DNA of 64,000 nt, taken from Methanoregula sp. SKADARSKE-2. Its GTDB lineage: Archaea; Halobacteriota; Methanomicrobia; Methanomicrobiales; Methanospirillaceae. How positions within the stretch are numbered: the first letter of the stretch is position 1; every line of letters begins with the position of its first letter. The stretch lies in NCBI GenBank assembly GCA_030919125.1, contig CP121470.1, positions 868,001 through 932,000 on the forward strand, given 5' to 3'. The notes beneath the pieces were generated by a model. That model was not told where the DNA came from, did not search any database, and saw only the letters and a list, made by a program, of their open reading frames with translations. This document shows positions 34,885 through 45,300 of the stretch, piece by piece. Position numbers and translations under genes: made by a program.

Positions 34885-35868
34885 TCAACAGCTCCTTGTC
34901 CTAATGGTTTGTTCGAGCCGGTTTATTAGGGGTTGCAAATCGGGGTGGTGCCACTCCGGCCCGGTGAACCGCGGGTAGATGCACAACCGCTCGCGGAGCT
35001 CTGCGTTTCCCACGATTTTTTTGAGTTCATCCAGTGCCGGTAATGGGTGCTCAGGGTTGATGTAGTCGATGGTGACTGGCGACACGGCCCCAAGATCGTC
35101 GACTCCACAGGGAATGAGCACTGCGGCATCAATCAGGTTGGGCGGGAGCTGGATGGCAATCTCCTTTTGCAGGATGTCCCGGGCCAGCTGGATCGTCACA
35201 CATACCTCGTCAGAACCTGGTCCGGGATTCCCTGCCATAGGGGTTCCCGGCTTCGGACAGAAGTTCTGGATGATAACTTCCTGGATATTACCATAGCGTT
35301 TGTGAAGCTCGCTGATGGCAAGGAAAGAATCTTCCCGGTCTTCCATAGTCTCTCCGATCCCGAGTAGTATGCCGGTAGTGAACGGGATTTTCAGCCTTCC
35401 TGCATCCTCCATCATTGCGAGACGGACTTCAGGTTCTTTCCCTTTCGATGTCGCGTGCGCGGAGATCTTCGCTGTGGTCTCGAGCATCAGCCCCATGCTC
35501 GCATTGACTGCCCGCAACCGCTCCATCTCTTCGTAGGAGAGGATACCCGCATTCGTGTGGGGAAGCAGGCCATATCCGATACTCTTCCTGCACATCGCTT
35601 CGCAATAGTCAAGGATCGTGGGAAAACCCGATCGTTTGAGATAGGGTGCGAATCCAGGTTCTTCCTCCGGTCGCTCACCGAAGGTGAAGAGTGCCTCGGT
35701 ACATCCTGCCGCGGCACCGTTGCGGAGGGTTGCATCCACGGATTCCGGGTCCAGGATGCATCCTTCCTGCACCGGCGTACGGAACGAACAGTACCCGCAA
35801 CGATTCCTGCAGACCGTTGTCAGCGGCAGGAATACGTTACGCGAAAAGGTGATGATCCGGCGCTGCAT
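34885..35868 (-). CDS. cofG: FO synthase subunit 1 (CofG), radical SAM
   Basis: 327 residues from ATG 35868; a start seven codons upstream is also possible. The radical-SAM cluster motif is C-R-N-R-C-G-Y-C-S-F (C-x3-C-x2-C). Further CofG features are H-T-N-A-G-I-L and F-C-P-K-P-G-T-P-M. CofG works with CofH to make the deazaflavin FO from a pyrimidine intermediate and tyrosine, the chromophore of coenzyme F420. cofC and cofE lie within 3 kb; cofH and cofD are not in this window. Confidence 0.95.
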   Translation of the reverse strand: MQRRIITFSRNVFLPLTTVCRNRCGYCSFRTPVQEGCILDPESVDATLRNGAAAGCTEALFTFGERPEEEPGFAPYLKRSGFPTILDYCEAMCRKSIGYGLLPHTNAGILSYEEMERLRAVNASMGLMLETTAKISAHATSKGKEPEVRLAMMEDAGRLKIPFTTGILLGIGETMEDREDSFLAISELHKRYGNIQEVIIQNFCPKPGTPMAGNPGPGSDEVCVTIQLARDILQKEIAIQLPPNLIDAAVLIPCGVDDLGAVSPVTIDYINPEHPLPALDELKKIVGNAELRERLCIYPRFTGPEWHHPDLQPLINRLEQTIRTRSC

Positions 35869-35949
35869 AAGAAAAGATTCACCTCTCATCTATTGAAACC
35901 TAACCGAGAAGGGAGAAGAAAAACGGAGGAGTCACAATCCAAAAGAAAC

Positions 35950-36181
35950 TCCTGCCCGAGATCGAGAAATGCCAGCTCTGGCGTTTTCCAGAATCGTTTG
36001 CGCAGAACAGATACTTGATCTTGAGAGTGTGAGAAGGGAGAACCTGTACCAGACAACCCGTTCAGGAACAATCTCTCTTGACATCCTGATCTCCCCGATC
36101 TACAAGGGCGCAAACAAGGCGTGTACAGGGTATCTCGTTCATGTTCAGGATATCACGCACCAGAAACAGATCCACGAATAA
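35950..36181 (+). pseudogene. PAS-domain remnant
   Basis: The plus strand retains the end of a PAS/PAC domain: R-S-G-T-I-S-L-D-I-L-I-S-P-I-Y followed by G-Y-L-V-H-V-Q-D-I-T-H-Q-K-Q-I-H-E and a stop at 36181. Upstream, another frame gives an R-Y-L-D-L-E-S-like stretch, but no start or other domain survives. It is the tail of a lost sensor protein. The rest of the gap up to 36361 shows no gene. Confidence 0.5.
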
Positions 36182-36361
36182 CCTGCCCGGCTCAACAAAA
36201 TACTCACTTTGTCGGCAGTGTAACCCGTAACGACGTCCTCAACTGCCGAGGTTGGATGTACGGAAATAGGAGTGAACACCGGCCCCGGGATGTCATTTTG
36301 TGTGTTATGCAGACCGGAACCAGCATCTATTTTTCAGATCCCCACGTACACCGGTATCGAA

Positions 36362-36997
36362 ATGTGTCCCCATGTCCTGATCCCATATAAGCCGGTCAAT
36401 CCCAAGACGCGCCTCTCCGATCTTCTCAGCCAGGAAGAGCGGGAGACATTCGCCCGCGCTATGCTCGAGGATGTGCTTATTGCAGTAAAAGATGCCAATT
36501 ATTCCCCCGTTATCATCGCTACCGAGCTGTACGAAAGCGAAGACCATGTTCAGATCACGGTACCGGACGCCGACCTGAATACGACCTTGAATGCGATCCT
36601 CCCGACCGCTGTATCACCATGCGTTATTCTCATGGCGGACATCCCGCTAGCCAATGCAGCGGCTCTGCGGCGTCTCTTTGCAACGGAAGAAGAGATCGCG
36701 TTTGTTCCGGGCCGGGGCGGGGGCACAAATGCGATTTTTCTCCGCGATGCTTCCCGATTCCACGTCGATTACTATGGGGGCAGTTTCTTAAAACATGTGA
36801 AGATCGCGGAAGATGCGGGTCTGTCGTGGGAAGTTATCGACTCGTTCCGGCTCCACACCGATATCGATGAGAAGGAGGATCTCGTCGAGTTGCTCATCCA
36901 CGGCAAGGGCAGGAGCAGGGCATATCTGGAAAGCCTCGGTTTCTCCCTTGTCGAGGAAGCGGGGCGGGTAGGAATCTGCCGTAAAAATGATATTTAG
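36362..36997 (+). CDS. cofC: 2-phospho-L-lactate guanylyltransferase (CofC)
   Basis: 211 residues from ATG 36362; the frame extends upstream to 36272 but the family begins at H-V-L-I-P-Y-K-P. Nucleotidyltransferase features are P-Y-K-P-V-N-P-K-T-R-L-S, M-A-D-I-P-L-A-N with the metal-binding Asp, G-R-G-G-G-T-N-A and H-T-D-I-D-E-K-E-D. It activates 2-phospho-L-lactate (or a related acid) with GTP for attachment to FO in F420 synthesis. The RNase III-like gene follows after 24 bp. Confidence 0.93.
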   Translation: MCPHVLIPYKPVNPKTRLSDLLSQEERETFARAMLEDVLIAVKDANYSPVIIATELYESEDHVQITVPDADLNTTLNAILPTAVSPCVILMADIPLANAAALRRLFATEEEIAFVPGRGGGTNAIFLRDASRFHVDYYGGSFLKHVKIAEDAGLSWEVIDSFRLHTDIDEKEDLVELLIHGKGRSRAYLESLGFSLVEEAGRVGICRKNDI

Positions 36998-37021
36998 ACT
37001 TTAGTGCAGAGGAAGATTCCC

Positions 37022-37759
37022 ATGGACGAATCCGGCGAACGTTTGATCGGGATCATCGGGACCCCCCAACCTGACATTGTTCGCGCCATCGATACTTTTC
37101 TGGAACGCTATAACGCGCAGGTCGGGAAACCCGGCATGGATATCTGGGAAATTCCCGTCCGGGAATGGCAGCGGTTCGAGTTCCTTGGCGACCGTGTCAT
37201 CAGTCTTGTTGTCGCAAGGAGGCTGTATCTCCGGCAGGACAAGACTCTTTCTGAGGGAGATATGACCCGGATTCTTGGCAGCGTTGTTTCGAACCGTGCT
37301 CTCGATACCCTGTCCCGGGAACTCGATGACGCAGCCTTCCGGCGCCTGATCCCGCATGCTATCGCCGAACAGAACCGGTATAAAGAACGAATAACCGGAG
37401 GGGCGTTTGAAGCCTTTATCGGTGCGTTGTACTGCGAGTTCGGCCTCGAGCGTGTTTCGGGTTTTGTCAATAGTCTTATGGCTGCCGCCCTTGACCGGTA
37501 TGATCCTTGTGCCAATCCGATCGGGATGCTCCAGGAATATTATCAGAAAAAGGGACTGCCTCTCCCGGAATACCGTGAAGCTGAGCGCACCGGCCCCGAT
37601 CACGGACCGACCTTTACCGTCCGGGTGGAAACTGGTCCAGATGCATCATGCACCGGCTCCGGTACTACGCTTGCCGATGCAAAACAGGATGCTGCAAGAA
37701 CCATGGTAAAAAAACTCGGTCTCTTATCCGCCGGCAACAACGAAAACGGGCGAGAATAA
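37022..37759 (+). CDS. rnc: Ribonuclease III-like protein with altered active site
   Basis: 245 residues from ATG 37022 (GAGGAAG at 37009-37015). The RNase III domain has R-F-E-F-L-G-D-R-V-I-S (residues 51-61), S-E-G-D-M-T-R and G-G-A-F-E-A-F-I-G-A-L-Y (126-137). A dsRNA-binding domain follows from about residue 172 (G-M-L-Q-E-Y-Y-Q-K-K-G-L; A-K-Q-D-A-A-R-T-M-V-K-K-L). Compared with E. coli, metal ligands E41, D45 and E117 are kept (E53, D57, E130), but E38 is Gln50 and D114 is Gly127. Cleavage may be weakened or lost. RNase III is uncommon in archaea. Confidence 0.85.
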   Translation: MDESGERLIGIIGTPQPDIVRAIDTFLERYNAQVGKPGMDIWEIPVREWQRFEFLGDRVISLVVARRLYLRQDKTLSEGDMTRILGSVVSNRALDTLSRELDDAAFRRLIPHAIAEQNRYKERITGGAFEAFIGALYCEFGLERVSGFVNSLMAAALDRYDPCANPIGMLQEYYQKKGLPLPEYREAERTGPDHGPTFTVRVETGPDASCTGSGTTLADAKQDAARTMVKKLGLLSAGNNENGRE

Positions 37760-37762
37760 GAA

Positions 37763-38539
37763 TCACCCGTCGTTCCGGTTCATCCGGAACGCTCCCATGA
37801 AGAGGCATTCGGCAGCATCAATGGTCTCGATACCGGTATGGTCGTCCATCGCAAGGCCGATCCCCCTAATGATCGCAGCCGGTGTACATTCATCGGCCTC
37901 GCCCATGACGAGTTCCGCTGCCGAGGCAATATTGTCGGCAACTGCCCGCTTCGTCACTTCGAGTTTCCTCCCGAAAAGATCGCTCCTGCCCCGGTCATCG
38001 ATCACTGCAGTGATCCCAGCGGCGCCGATCGCAACCCCGCTGCACCCGAGGCGCATCGCGTGGGTCCGGCTGTCGGCGATGATGACGCCGATAGTCCTTC
38101 CCGTCAGTTCTTTCACCGATTCCCGGATCGCAACCGCACTCTGGTCCGGGTCCTTCGGGAGGGGGGTGACACATCCCGGCGGGGCGTTCGATGTGTCCAC
38201 ACCGGCATTGGGGAGGAGAGTCCCGTTCTTCATGCAGAGAAGGAACCCGGGTATCCCCCCCACAATAGCGTCGCTCTCCTGCAGGACAACCTCGGCCGTG
38301 CGGGGGTCCATCTGGTACTTCTCTGCAAGCTCGCACGCCCGGGGGGAGGGGGCTATCCGGGCAAGCACGATGACGTTTCCTTCCGCAGTCGCGACCGCGG
38401 TCTCCGCGATGACGACGATATCTCCGTCTTCGAACCCCCCGCAGATCCGGTCTGCTGCATCATGAACGCGTTCCGCAATCGGATCGCCAGGTTTTATAAT
38501 TCCCGTCGAGAGTCCGTAGACCTCGAATGAACTGTTCAT
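37763..38539 (-). CDS. cofE: Coenzyme F420-0:L-glutamate ligase (CofE)
   Basis: 258 residues, standard length. It adds glutamates to F420-0 using GTP. Family motifs are V-Y-G-L-S-T-G-I-I-K-P-G-D-P near the start, V-I-A-E-T-A-V-A-T-A-E-G, A-G-V-D-T-S-N-A-P-P-G, I-I-A-D-S-R-T-H-A-M-R and D-L-F-G-R-K-L-E. Its start overlaps the folP stop by four bases, so the F420 gene is coupled to the folate genes. Its 3' end converges with the RNase III-like gene, four bases apart. Confidence 0.95.
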   Translation of the reverse strand: MNSSFEVYGLSTGIIKPGDPIAERVHDAADRICGGFEDGDIVVIAETAVATAEGNVIVLARIAPSPRACELAEKYQMDPRTAEVVLQESDAIVGGIPGFLLCMKNGTLLPNAGVDTSNAPPGCVTPLPKDPDQSAVAIRESVKELTGRTIGVIIADSRTHAMRLGCSGVAIGAAGITAVIDDRGRSDLFGRKLEVTKRAVADNIASAAELVMGEADECTPAAIIRGIGLAMDDHTGIETIDAAECLFMGAFRMNRNDG

Positions 38540-39348
38540 ACCTTCCCCGTTATGCGTTCGCAGACCCTGATCACATCGCGCGTCTGCGGGACATCATGAG
38601 CCCTGACAACCGAAGCGCCTTTCTCGAGAAGGATCGCGGTAACTGCGAGGCTTCCTGCCAGCCGGTCCGCAGGTTCTTTCCCGAGAAGAGTCCCGATGAA
38701 ACTCTTCCGGGAGATCGCCGCAATGACGGGCCGGTCGAACCGCAGGAATTTTTCGAAGTTCCGGCACAGTTCCCAGTTATCATCGAATGTCCGGTGCGGC
38801 GTCCAGATCCCGATCCCCGGGTCGATGACGTAGTTCGTGACGCCTGCGGTTTCGCAGCGCTGCTGCACGGTTGCAAGCGCCTTCATCGTTGCGTCCAGGC
38901 CAATTGCATCGCCTGGCTGGTAATCCGTTGCCATGAGGAATGCGGGGAGGCCCGCATCTGCAACACGTTCTGAGAATGCCGGAGAGGAGAATCCTGAGAT
39001 ATCGTTTACCGCATGAATATCATGCTTCAGGCAGATGTCGAGCACCCACGGGTTCATGGTATCCACCGATACCGTTATCCCGGTGCCGTCGAGTTCTTTT
39101 AAGGCAAGATCGATCCGTCGTGCCTCTTCCGTCCCGCTGATAGCCTGTGAATTGGGTGCCGTGCTTCGTGCGCCAAGGTCGATGAGATCCGCGCCCTGCT
39201 CGATCATGGCGATTGCGGTCTCATGAATTTTTTCGTTGGGAATAAAAGAGTCGTTATAGAAGGATTCAACACTGCAGTTGATGACGCCCATCAGCCGGAC
39301 CGGTGCATCGCTCCCGATAGCGATCTTGTTGATCACACAGTTCTGCAT
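38536..39348 (-). CDS. folP: Dihydropteroate synthase-like protein
   Basis: 270 residues. The DHPS TIM-barrel motifs are present with archaeal variation: [12 protein letters not shown] near the N-terminus, D-L-G-A-R-S-T-A-P where bacteria have D-I-G-G-E-S-T-R-P, V-N-D-I-S-G-F, D-P-G-I-G-I-W and the S-R-K-S-F-I-G loop that binds substrate. It may act in tetrahydrofolate or methanopterin-type pterin synthesis. Its position next to folD and glyA favours folate. It overlaps folD by 16 bp. Confidence 0.87.
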   Translation of the reverse strand: MQNCVINKIAIGSDAPVRLMGVINCSVESFYNDSFIPNEKIHETAIAMIEQGADLIDLGARSTAPNSQAISGTEEARRIDLALKELDGTGITVSVDTMNPWVLDICLKHDIHAVNDISGFSSPAFSERVADAGLPAFLMATDYQPGDAIGLDATMKALATVQQRCETAGVTNYVIDPGIGIWTPHRTFDDNWELCRNFEKFLRFDRPVIAAISRKSFIGTLLGKEPADRLAGSLAVTAILLEKGASVVRAHDVPQTRDVIRVCERITGKV

Positions 39349-40178
39349 GCCTGCTCCTCAGCCGCGGTACAGGTGTTTTCCATCAGGGTTGCGATCGTCA
39401 TCGGGCCGACTCCGCCCGGGACCGGCGTGATAAAGGATGCGATCTCCTTGACGTGTGCAAAATCAACATCCCCGACGAGTTTCCCGTCGAGCTGGTTAAT
39501 ACCTACATCGATGACGACTGCACCGGGCTTGACCATATCGGCAGTTACGAAATGGGCCCTGCCGATGGCGGATATAAGAATATCTGCCCGCCGGGTCTCT
39601 TCCGCGAGATTCTTTGTCCTGCTGTGGCAGACCGTGACGGTTGCGTCTGCATTTGTGAGTAATGCCGACATCGGGCGGCCGACATCAATGCTGCGACCGA
39701 TGACGACTGCCCGGGCCCCTTCCGTTACAATCCGGTACTCGGAAAGGAGCGTCATGATCCCCTTTGGGGTGCAGGGTGCAAAACGGGGTTCCCCGGAGAA
39801 GAGAAGCCCGAGGCTTACCGGGTGGTACCCGTCGACATCCTTCTCCGGCCTTACTGCCTCGACAACCCTTTTTGTCTCAACCTGTCTCGGGAGAGGGAGC
39901 TGGACAAGGATACCGTTGATATCCGGGTCTCTGTTCAACCGGTTGACCGCGTCGAGTACTCCCTGCGTGGGAGTCTCCCCAGAGAGCTCGATGCCCACCG
40001 ACCCGATACCGACCCGCTCGCAGGCCTTGTGCTTCATCAGGACATACATCTGCGAAGCCGGGTCGCTTCCTGCAATCACCGTTGCGAGCCGGGGATAGAG
40101 CCCCTGTTCCTCGATCTTCTCCTTGAGAAGTTCAAGACGCATTTCGGCGATCTTTTTCCCATCGAGGATTGTGCTCAT
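39333..40178 (-). CDS. folD: Methylene-THF dehydrogenase/cyclohydrolase (FolD)
   Basis: 281 residues, the usual bifunctional length. Motifs are Y-V-L-M-K-H-K-A-C near residue 50 (catalytic Lys), [16 protein letters not shown], and the nucleotide-site [11 protein letters not shown], plus [11 protein letters not shown]. FolD acts on tetrahydrofolate C1 units. Most methanogens use methanopterin enzymes instead, so folD suggests a folate branch for biosynthesis, possibly acquired from bacteria. It lies 15 bp downstream of glyA. Confidence 0.94.
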   Translation of the reverse strand: MSTILDGKKIAEMRLELLKEKIEEQGLYPRLATVIAGSDPASQMYVLMKHKACERVGIGSVGIELSGETPTQGVLDAVNRLNRDPDINGILVQLPLPRQVETKRVVEAVRPEKDVDGYHPVSLGLLFSGEPRFAPCTPKGIMTLLSEYRIVTEGARAVVIGRSIDVGRPMSALLTNADATVTVCHSRTKNLAEETRRADILISAIGRAHFVTADMVKPGAVVIDVGINQLDGKLVGDVDFAHVKEIASFITPVPGGVGPMTIATLMENTCTAAEEQACRTV

Positions 40179-40193
40179 GGTGATCCGGGGAGA

Positions 40194-41435
40194 TCAAATC
40201 TCCGGGTAGAGGGGGAATTTGCTCGACATCGCGGTGACCTGCTGGCTGACTTCCTTGATCTTCGCTTCGTTGTGGATGTCCTTGACCACTTTTGCGATCC
40301 AGTTGCCGATGTTACGCATCTCCGCCTCTTTCATCCCCCGCGAGGTTACGGCAGGGGTACCGACACGGAGGCCGCTTGTGACGAACGGGCTCTTGGTCTC
40401 GTTCGGAATGGTGTTCTTGTTGACCGTGATACCCGCTCTACAGAGGGCCGTCTCGGCTTCAAGGCCGGTGATCTCCTGAGCAGTAAAGTCAAGAAGCATC
40501 AGGTGGTTGTCAGTCCCGCCCGAGACAAGCCGGAGACCGTTGTTCATCAGGGTCTCGGCAAGGACTTTTGCATTCTTCACGATTTGCTTGTTGTATTCCT
40601 TGAACGCAGGCTTGAGGGCCTCTTCGAAGCAGACGGCCTTGGCGGTGATGGTGTGCATCAGGGGACCGCCCTGCATACCGGGGAAGATTGCCTTGTCAAT
40701 GGCCGGGCTGTACTCGCTGTTGCACATGATTGCCCCGCCACGGGGACCGCGGAGGGTCTTGTGGGTCGTTGTCGTGGTGAAGTTGACCACATTGACTGAG
40801 TTCGGGTGGATCCCGGTAGCGCAAAGACCGGCGATGTGGGCGATATCCGCCATACAGTACGCGCCAACTTCATCGGCTATCTCCTGAAATGCCCTGAAGT
40901 CGATGGTTCTCGGATATGCCGAGGCACCGCACACGAGCATCTTGGGCTTCTCTCTCCGGGCCATCTCTGCGATAACACCGTAATCCAGCATCTCGGTCTT
41001 CGGGTCCACACCATACTGCGCAATCTTGTAGAACTTGCCGGTGAAGCTGACCGGGGCACCGTGAGAAAGGTGGCCCCCCTGCGTCAGCTTCATGCTCATC
41101 AGGGTGTCCCCGAGGTTCATGAACGCAAAATAGACCGCCATGTTGGCCTGGGTCCCTGAGTGTGCCTGCACATTTGCATGCTGCGCTCCGAAGAGCTTCT
41201 TCAGCCGGTCACGGGCAAGGTTCTCAGCCTCGTCATGGAACTCGCAGCCGCCGTAATACCGTTTTCCTGGGTAACCCTCGGCATACTTGTTGGTCATGAT
41301 AGAGCCCATTGCTTCGAGGACTGCACGCGAGACAAGGTTCTCCGATGCAATCAGTTCCAGGCCATTGGTCTGGCGAAGCCGCTCTTTCTCGATGATATTT
41401 GCGATTTCTGGATCAGATTTAGCCAGATACGACAT
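40194..41435 (-). CDS. glyA: Serine hydroxymethyltransferase
   Basis: 413 residues from ATG 41435; a TTG two codons earlier is possible. SHMT motifs are [34 protein letters not shown] and the PLP-lysine run [14 protein letters not shown]. It converts serine and a pterin to glycine and a methylene-pterin. First gene of the glyA-folD-folP-cofE unit. The 358 bp upstream, to the divergent gene at 41802, have no gene. Confidence 0.95.
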   Translation of the reverse strand: MSYLAKSDPEIANIIEKERLRQTNGLELIASENLVSRAVLEAMGSIMTNKYAEGYPGKRYYGGCEFHDEAENLARDRLKKLFGAQHANVQAHSGTQANMAVYFAFMNLGDTLMSMKLTQGGHLSHGAPVSFTGKFYKIAQYGVDPKTEMLDYGVIAEMARREKPKMLVCGASAYPRTIDFRAFQEIADEVGAYCMADIAHIAGLCATGIHPNSVNVVNFTTTTTHKTLRGPRGGAIMCNSEYSPAIDKAIFPGMQGGPLMHTITAKAVCFEEALKPAFKEYNKQIVKNAKVLAETLMNNGLRLVSGGTDNHLMLLDFTAQEITGLEAETALCRAGITVNKNTIPNETKSPFVTSGLRVGTPAVTSRGMKEAEMRNIGNWIAKVVKDIHNEAKIKEVSQQVTAMSSKFPLYPEI

Positions 41436-41732
41436 ATGCAAAAGGGTAGGAGCCGATCAGGTAATACCTTTTCTTAGTTATCCGCCGGAATTACGTTGAA
41501 TTTCTTGAAGAATGGGGATCCGGTCTCAGCAGATCACGCAAACCCGCTACTCAGGGATTGCGTTGATGGTTACTTATGATGCCTGTGCCCCCCGCCCCTC
41601 TCTAAAAACAAAATGCAACCGGGTTCGGCACTCTCCACGGTTTTTTTCCTGAATGGAACCCGAATGCATGATGAAAGAGGTGACAGGACGGTATAGAAGC
41701 ACAAACCTTTTTTCCTTATCCGATGATCACTA

Positions 41733-41746
41733 CTATATGTATAAGG
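41733..41746 (+). promoter_or_regulatory. TATA-like promoter for the coiled-coil/smc/scpA unit
   Basis: CTATATGTATAAGG lies about 56 bp before the ATG at 41802 and is the clearest TATA motif in the 41436-41801 gap. Confidence 0.5.
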
Positions 41747-41801
41747 CGTGCGTCGAACCTGTAAGGTAGGAGTACCTCAACGGTAATGACGATTGTTGCG
41801 C

Positions 41802-42359
41802 ATGGCACAGTCTGACGCCAAGATCAAATATCTGAAGAGCGAGATGGAAGAACAGGAGAAACTGATTACGATGATGGATACCCAGGTAACCGGCGCATCC
41901 GAAGACCGGATTGCAACCCTTGAGAAGAAAGTACGGGAGATGGAAGCACTCATGAAGGGCCTCACCGGGGAACTTCTTGATCTCAAGTCCATGGCGATGA
42001 AGATCTCCAAGCAGACCGAGGAGCGCGCGAGGGCAGAACTCAAGCGTGGGCCGATCGTCACGCAGCAGGGAGACGCTCCGCAGGCCACAGCATCCGCTGG
42101 CCCGTCCGGGGCCGGGGGAAGTACTGTTGTTATGCGCCGGGGTGCACGCCAGCCCGAGGCACCGGTAGCACCCGCAGAGCCTGCAATGGACATGATCATG
42201 CAGCCCGACGGAACCATGAAGCTCGAACCCCGCCGCGGCGATATCAACTATATCGTTGCATCGGCAGGTTACGGACGGAACAAGAAAGGAACCTCGGTCA
42301 AGGCGAAGCAGAGCGATCTCATCTACGCTGCTGAGGAAGACAAGTCCGAGAAGAAGTAA
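41802..42359 (+). CDS. Coiled-coil protein upstream of smc
   Basis: 185 residues from ATG 41802. Residues 5-80 form a predicted coiled coil (A-K-I-K-Y-L-K-S-E-M-E-E-Q-E-K; I-A-T-L-E-K-K-V-R-E-M-E). A flexible Pro/Ala/Gly segment follows, then a conserved-looking C-terminus (I-M-Q-P-D-G-T-M-K-L-E-P-R-R-G-D-I-N-Y-I) with a basic/acidic tail. No known catalytic domain. It lies 12 bp before smc on the same strand, so it could be a condensin-linked factor. That link is from position only. Confidence 0.75.
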   Translation: MAQSDAKIKYLKSEMEEQEKLITMMDTQVTGASEDRIATLEKKVREMEALMKGLTGELLDLKSMAMKISKQTEERARAELKRGPIVTQQGDAPQATASAGPSGAGGSTVVMRRGARQPEAPVAPAEPAMDMIMQPDGTMKLEPRRGDINYIVASAGYGRNKKGTSVKAKQSDLIYAAEEDKSEKK

Positions 42360-42371
42360 GGGGCCTGATCT

Positions 42372-45300
42372 TTGCATATCACCGGGCTCGAGATAGACAA
42401 TTTCAAGTCTTTTGCCAAAAAGACAAAAATTCCTTTATTGGAAGGGTTCAGTGTCATATCCGGCCCAAACGGATCCGGTAAAAGCAACATCATCGATTCT
42501 ATTCTTTTTGTCCTTGCCCTCTCGAGCTCGCGGAACCTCCGGGCCGAGAAACTCACCGATCTCATCAACCTCAGTTCCGGCAGGAATACCGCTGAAGTAG
42601 CGCTTGAATTCTCCGATGGCACAAAGATCCGCCGGAGAATCAAACGGACCGGCAACGGGTACTACAGCTACAACTACCTGAACGACCGGCTCTGCAAGCA
42701 GAGCGATATCGTCGACCATCTCGCAAAACATGGCATCAAGCCCCACGGGTATAATGTGGTCATGCAGGGTGATGTTACCCGGATCATGGAGATGAGCGAC
42801 TTCGAGCGCCGGAAGATCATTGACGAGATCGCGGGGGTCTCCGAGTTCGACCAGAAGAAACAGCAGTCCCTCTCGGAGCTCGAGATCGTCCGGGAACGGA
42901 TTGAGCGGGAAGTGCTCCTCCTCCAGGAACTGAGCCGTCGGATGAACGAGCTCAGGCGCGAGCGGGAACACGCACTTGAGTACCAGAAGTGGCAGAAGGA
43001 TCTCACCTATTACCAGAACTGCCGGTCGGCAGCGCAGCTCCACGAGCGGGATAAGGAGCTCAAATCACTCCTGCGTTCGACTGAGGATCACAAGATCCAG
43101 CTCGGCAGGATCGCCTCTGACCGGAGTCTGGAGGAGAATGAACTCTCGTACCTCAAGGCAGATCTGAGGGATATTGATGAGCTGATCAACAAGAAGAGCG
43201 GGTCGGACTACCTCAAGCTGATCGCCGAGCTGGAAGAAGCAAAAGGTGGCATCAAGCTTGCCGAGCAGACGATCCTCCGGCTCCGGAGGGAGAAGGAGAC
43301 CAATCTCGAAGCGATCAACCGGGTGTACATGGATACGAAACGGGCAGAAAACCGGATTGCCGAGTGTTCAGACCAGATCCGCACCCTGAGCATCGATCGG
43401 ACGAACCTTGCGATGGAGATCGCGACTGCGAAAGCGGTTCTTGGCAAGATAGAGGCAGAGATCAAGGAGCATAGCGAGGGGACCGAAACCGCCCGGGACC
43501 AGCTCTTCGCGTTCCTCAAAGAAGCCGAAGAGAAGAAGGGCAAGCGCTCGGGGATCCTCCACCAGCAGGATATGTTCATCGAGAAGAGCCGGATGCGAAC
43601 GAGCGAGCTCGAACGGCTCACCGGCCTCCTCTGGCAGCTCGACGAGGAGCACACGGCAAAGAAGGAACAGCTCGCAGAGAGCGAGCAGGGGGTTACGGCC
43701 CTTATTGCCGAGAAGAAGGAGCTCGACCGGACCCTGTCGGAGCTGGAAGGCTCGATGTTTGCCCAGCGGTCGACCCTTGACCGGCTGAACACTGAGATCC
43801 GGGAGCGGGAGCAGGACGTGTACCGGCTCGAAGCCGCCCAGCAGGCGCGGGGAGAGTCCGGCGGGAAGGCGATAGAAGCGGTCAAGGCGATGGAGAATGT
43901 CCATGGCACGATCGCCGAGCTCGGGAAAGTTCCTGCGGAGTACTCGACCGCGCTCAATATCGCGGCCGGAAACAAGCTCCAGTTTGTGGTCTGCGATGAC
44001 GATCAAGTGGCAGCGGATGCGATCCGCTACCTCAAGGAGGAACGGCTCGGACGGGTCACCCTCCTCCCGTTAAACAAGCTCAAACCCCCGGCGCTCCCGC
44101 CCCTCAAGGAGCCGGGGGTCATCGATTATGCAGTGAATCTCGTTGAATACGATCCGAAGTTCGACTGTGCCTTTGCGGTGGCTCTGGGGGCAACGGCGGT
44201 CGTGGATACGCTTGAGCGTGCCCGGAAACTCATCGGGAGGTACCGGATGGTCACGCTCGATGGGGAACTGCTGGAGCGGAGTGGCGCGATGACTGGCGGG
44301 TCGATGAAGAAGCAGGGGATACGCGGGTTCGGCGCCGCGGTCGATGATGAGATCTTCCGGGTCCGGGCAAAACTCGGCGATCTCCAGAGCGAGGCAGCGA
44401 CCATCGGGGCCGGCGTCAAGCGGATAACCGAAGAAGTCGACGCAAAGCGGGCGACCCGGAACGAGATTGACCAGAAGGTCACCCGGCTCAACCTCTTCAC
44501 CGAGGAGTACGTGCGCAGGTTCGAGGCGATCACGGTCGAGAAACAGACGATCGAGACTGCAGTCGTACGCCAGCAGGAGGAGACAAAGAGTGGGTCCGCC
44601 GAGCTTGCAGCGCTCGAAGCAGAGCTTGACCGGACAACGGATGAGATCAACGCGATCACAAAAAAGATCGATGAGATCAAGAAGCGGCTCGACGATACCA
44701 ACATCCCCGCGCTTACCGAGCAGATGGAGAAGAAGCGCAAGGAGATCGAAGAGGCAGAGCGGCGCCTGCGGAACAAGGATGGGGATGTCAACGATGCCCA
44801 GCGCGAGCGCCAGCATTTCACCGCACGGCTTGCGGAACTCGCCGATGAACGGAAACGGCAGGACGAGCGCAACCTCCAGATCGATGCAGACGTCGCTGCA
44901 TGGAACGAGCAGATCGCTGTTTTTCGTTCCGGAATTGCCGCCATCGAAGAGCGCCAGAAGGAGTTCTCCGGTGAACTTGACGAGCTCCGGGCGAAACGCG
45001 GCGAGGCCTCGCAGGCGATCCAGGGTTCTGAACTTCGGCTCATGAGATTCTATGGTGAATCCGAGCGTATAACGACCCTGCTTTATGCCATCGACGAACG
45101 GGCAAAGACGCTTGCCATCGAAGTCGAGATGCTGAAACAGCAGGTCGGGGAGATGGATACTACCCTCACGCTGTCCGAGATCGAGGGAAAGATCGCTGAG
45201 GCGGATGGTGCGCTCCGGAAGGTTGGCGCGGTCAACATGCTCGCGATCGAGGAGTACGAGAAGGTACAGCGGCAGGTTGGGGAGCGGACGGAGCGCAAAG

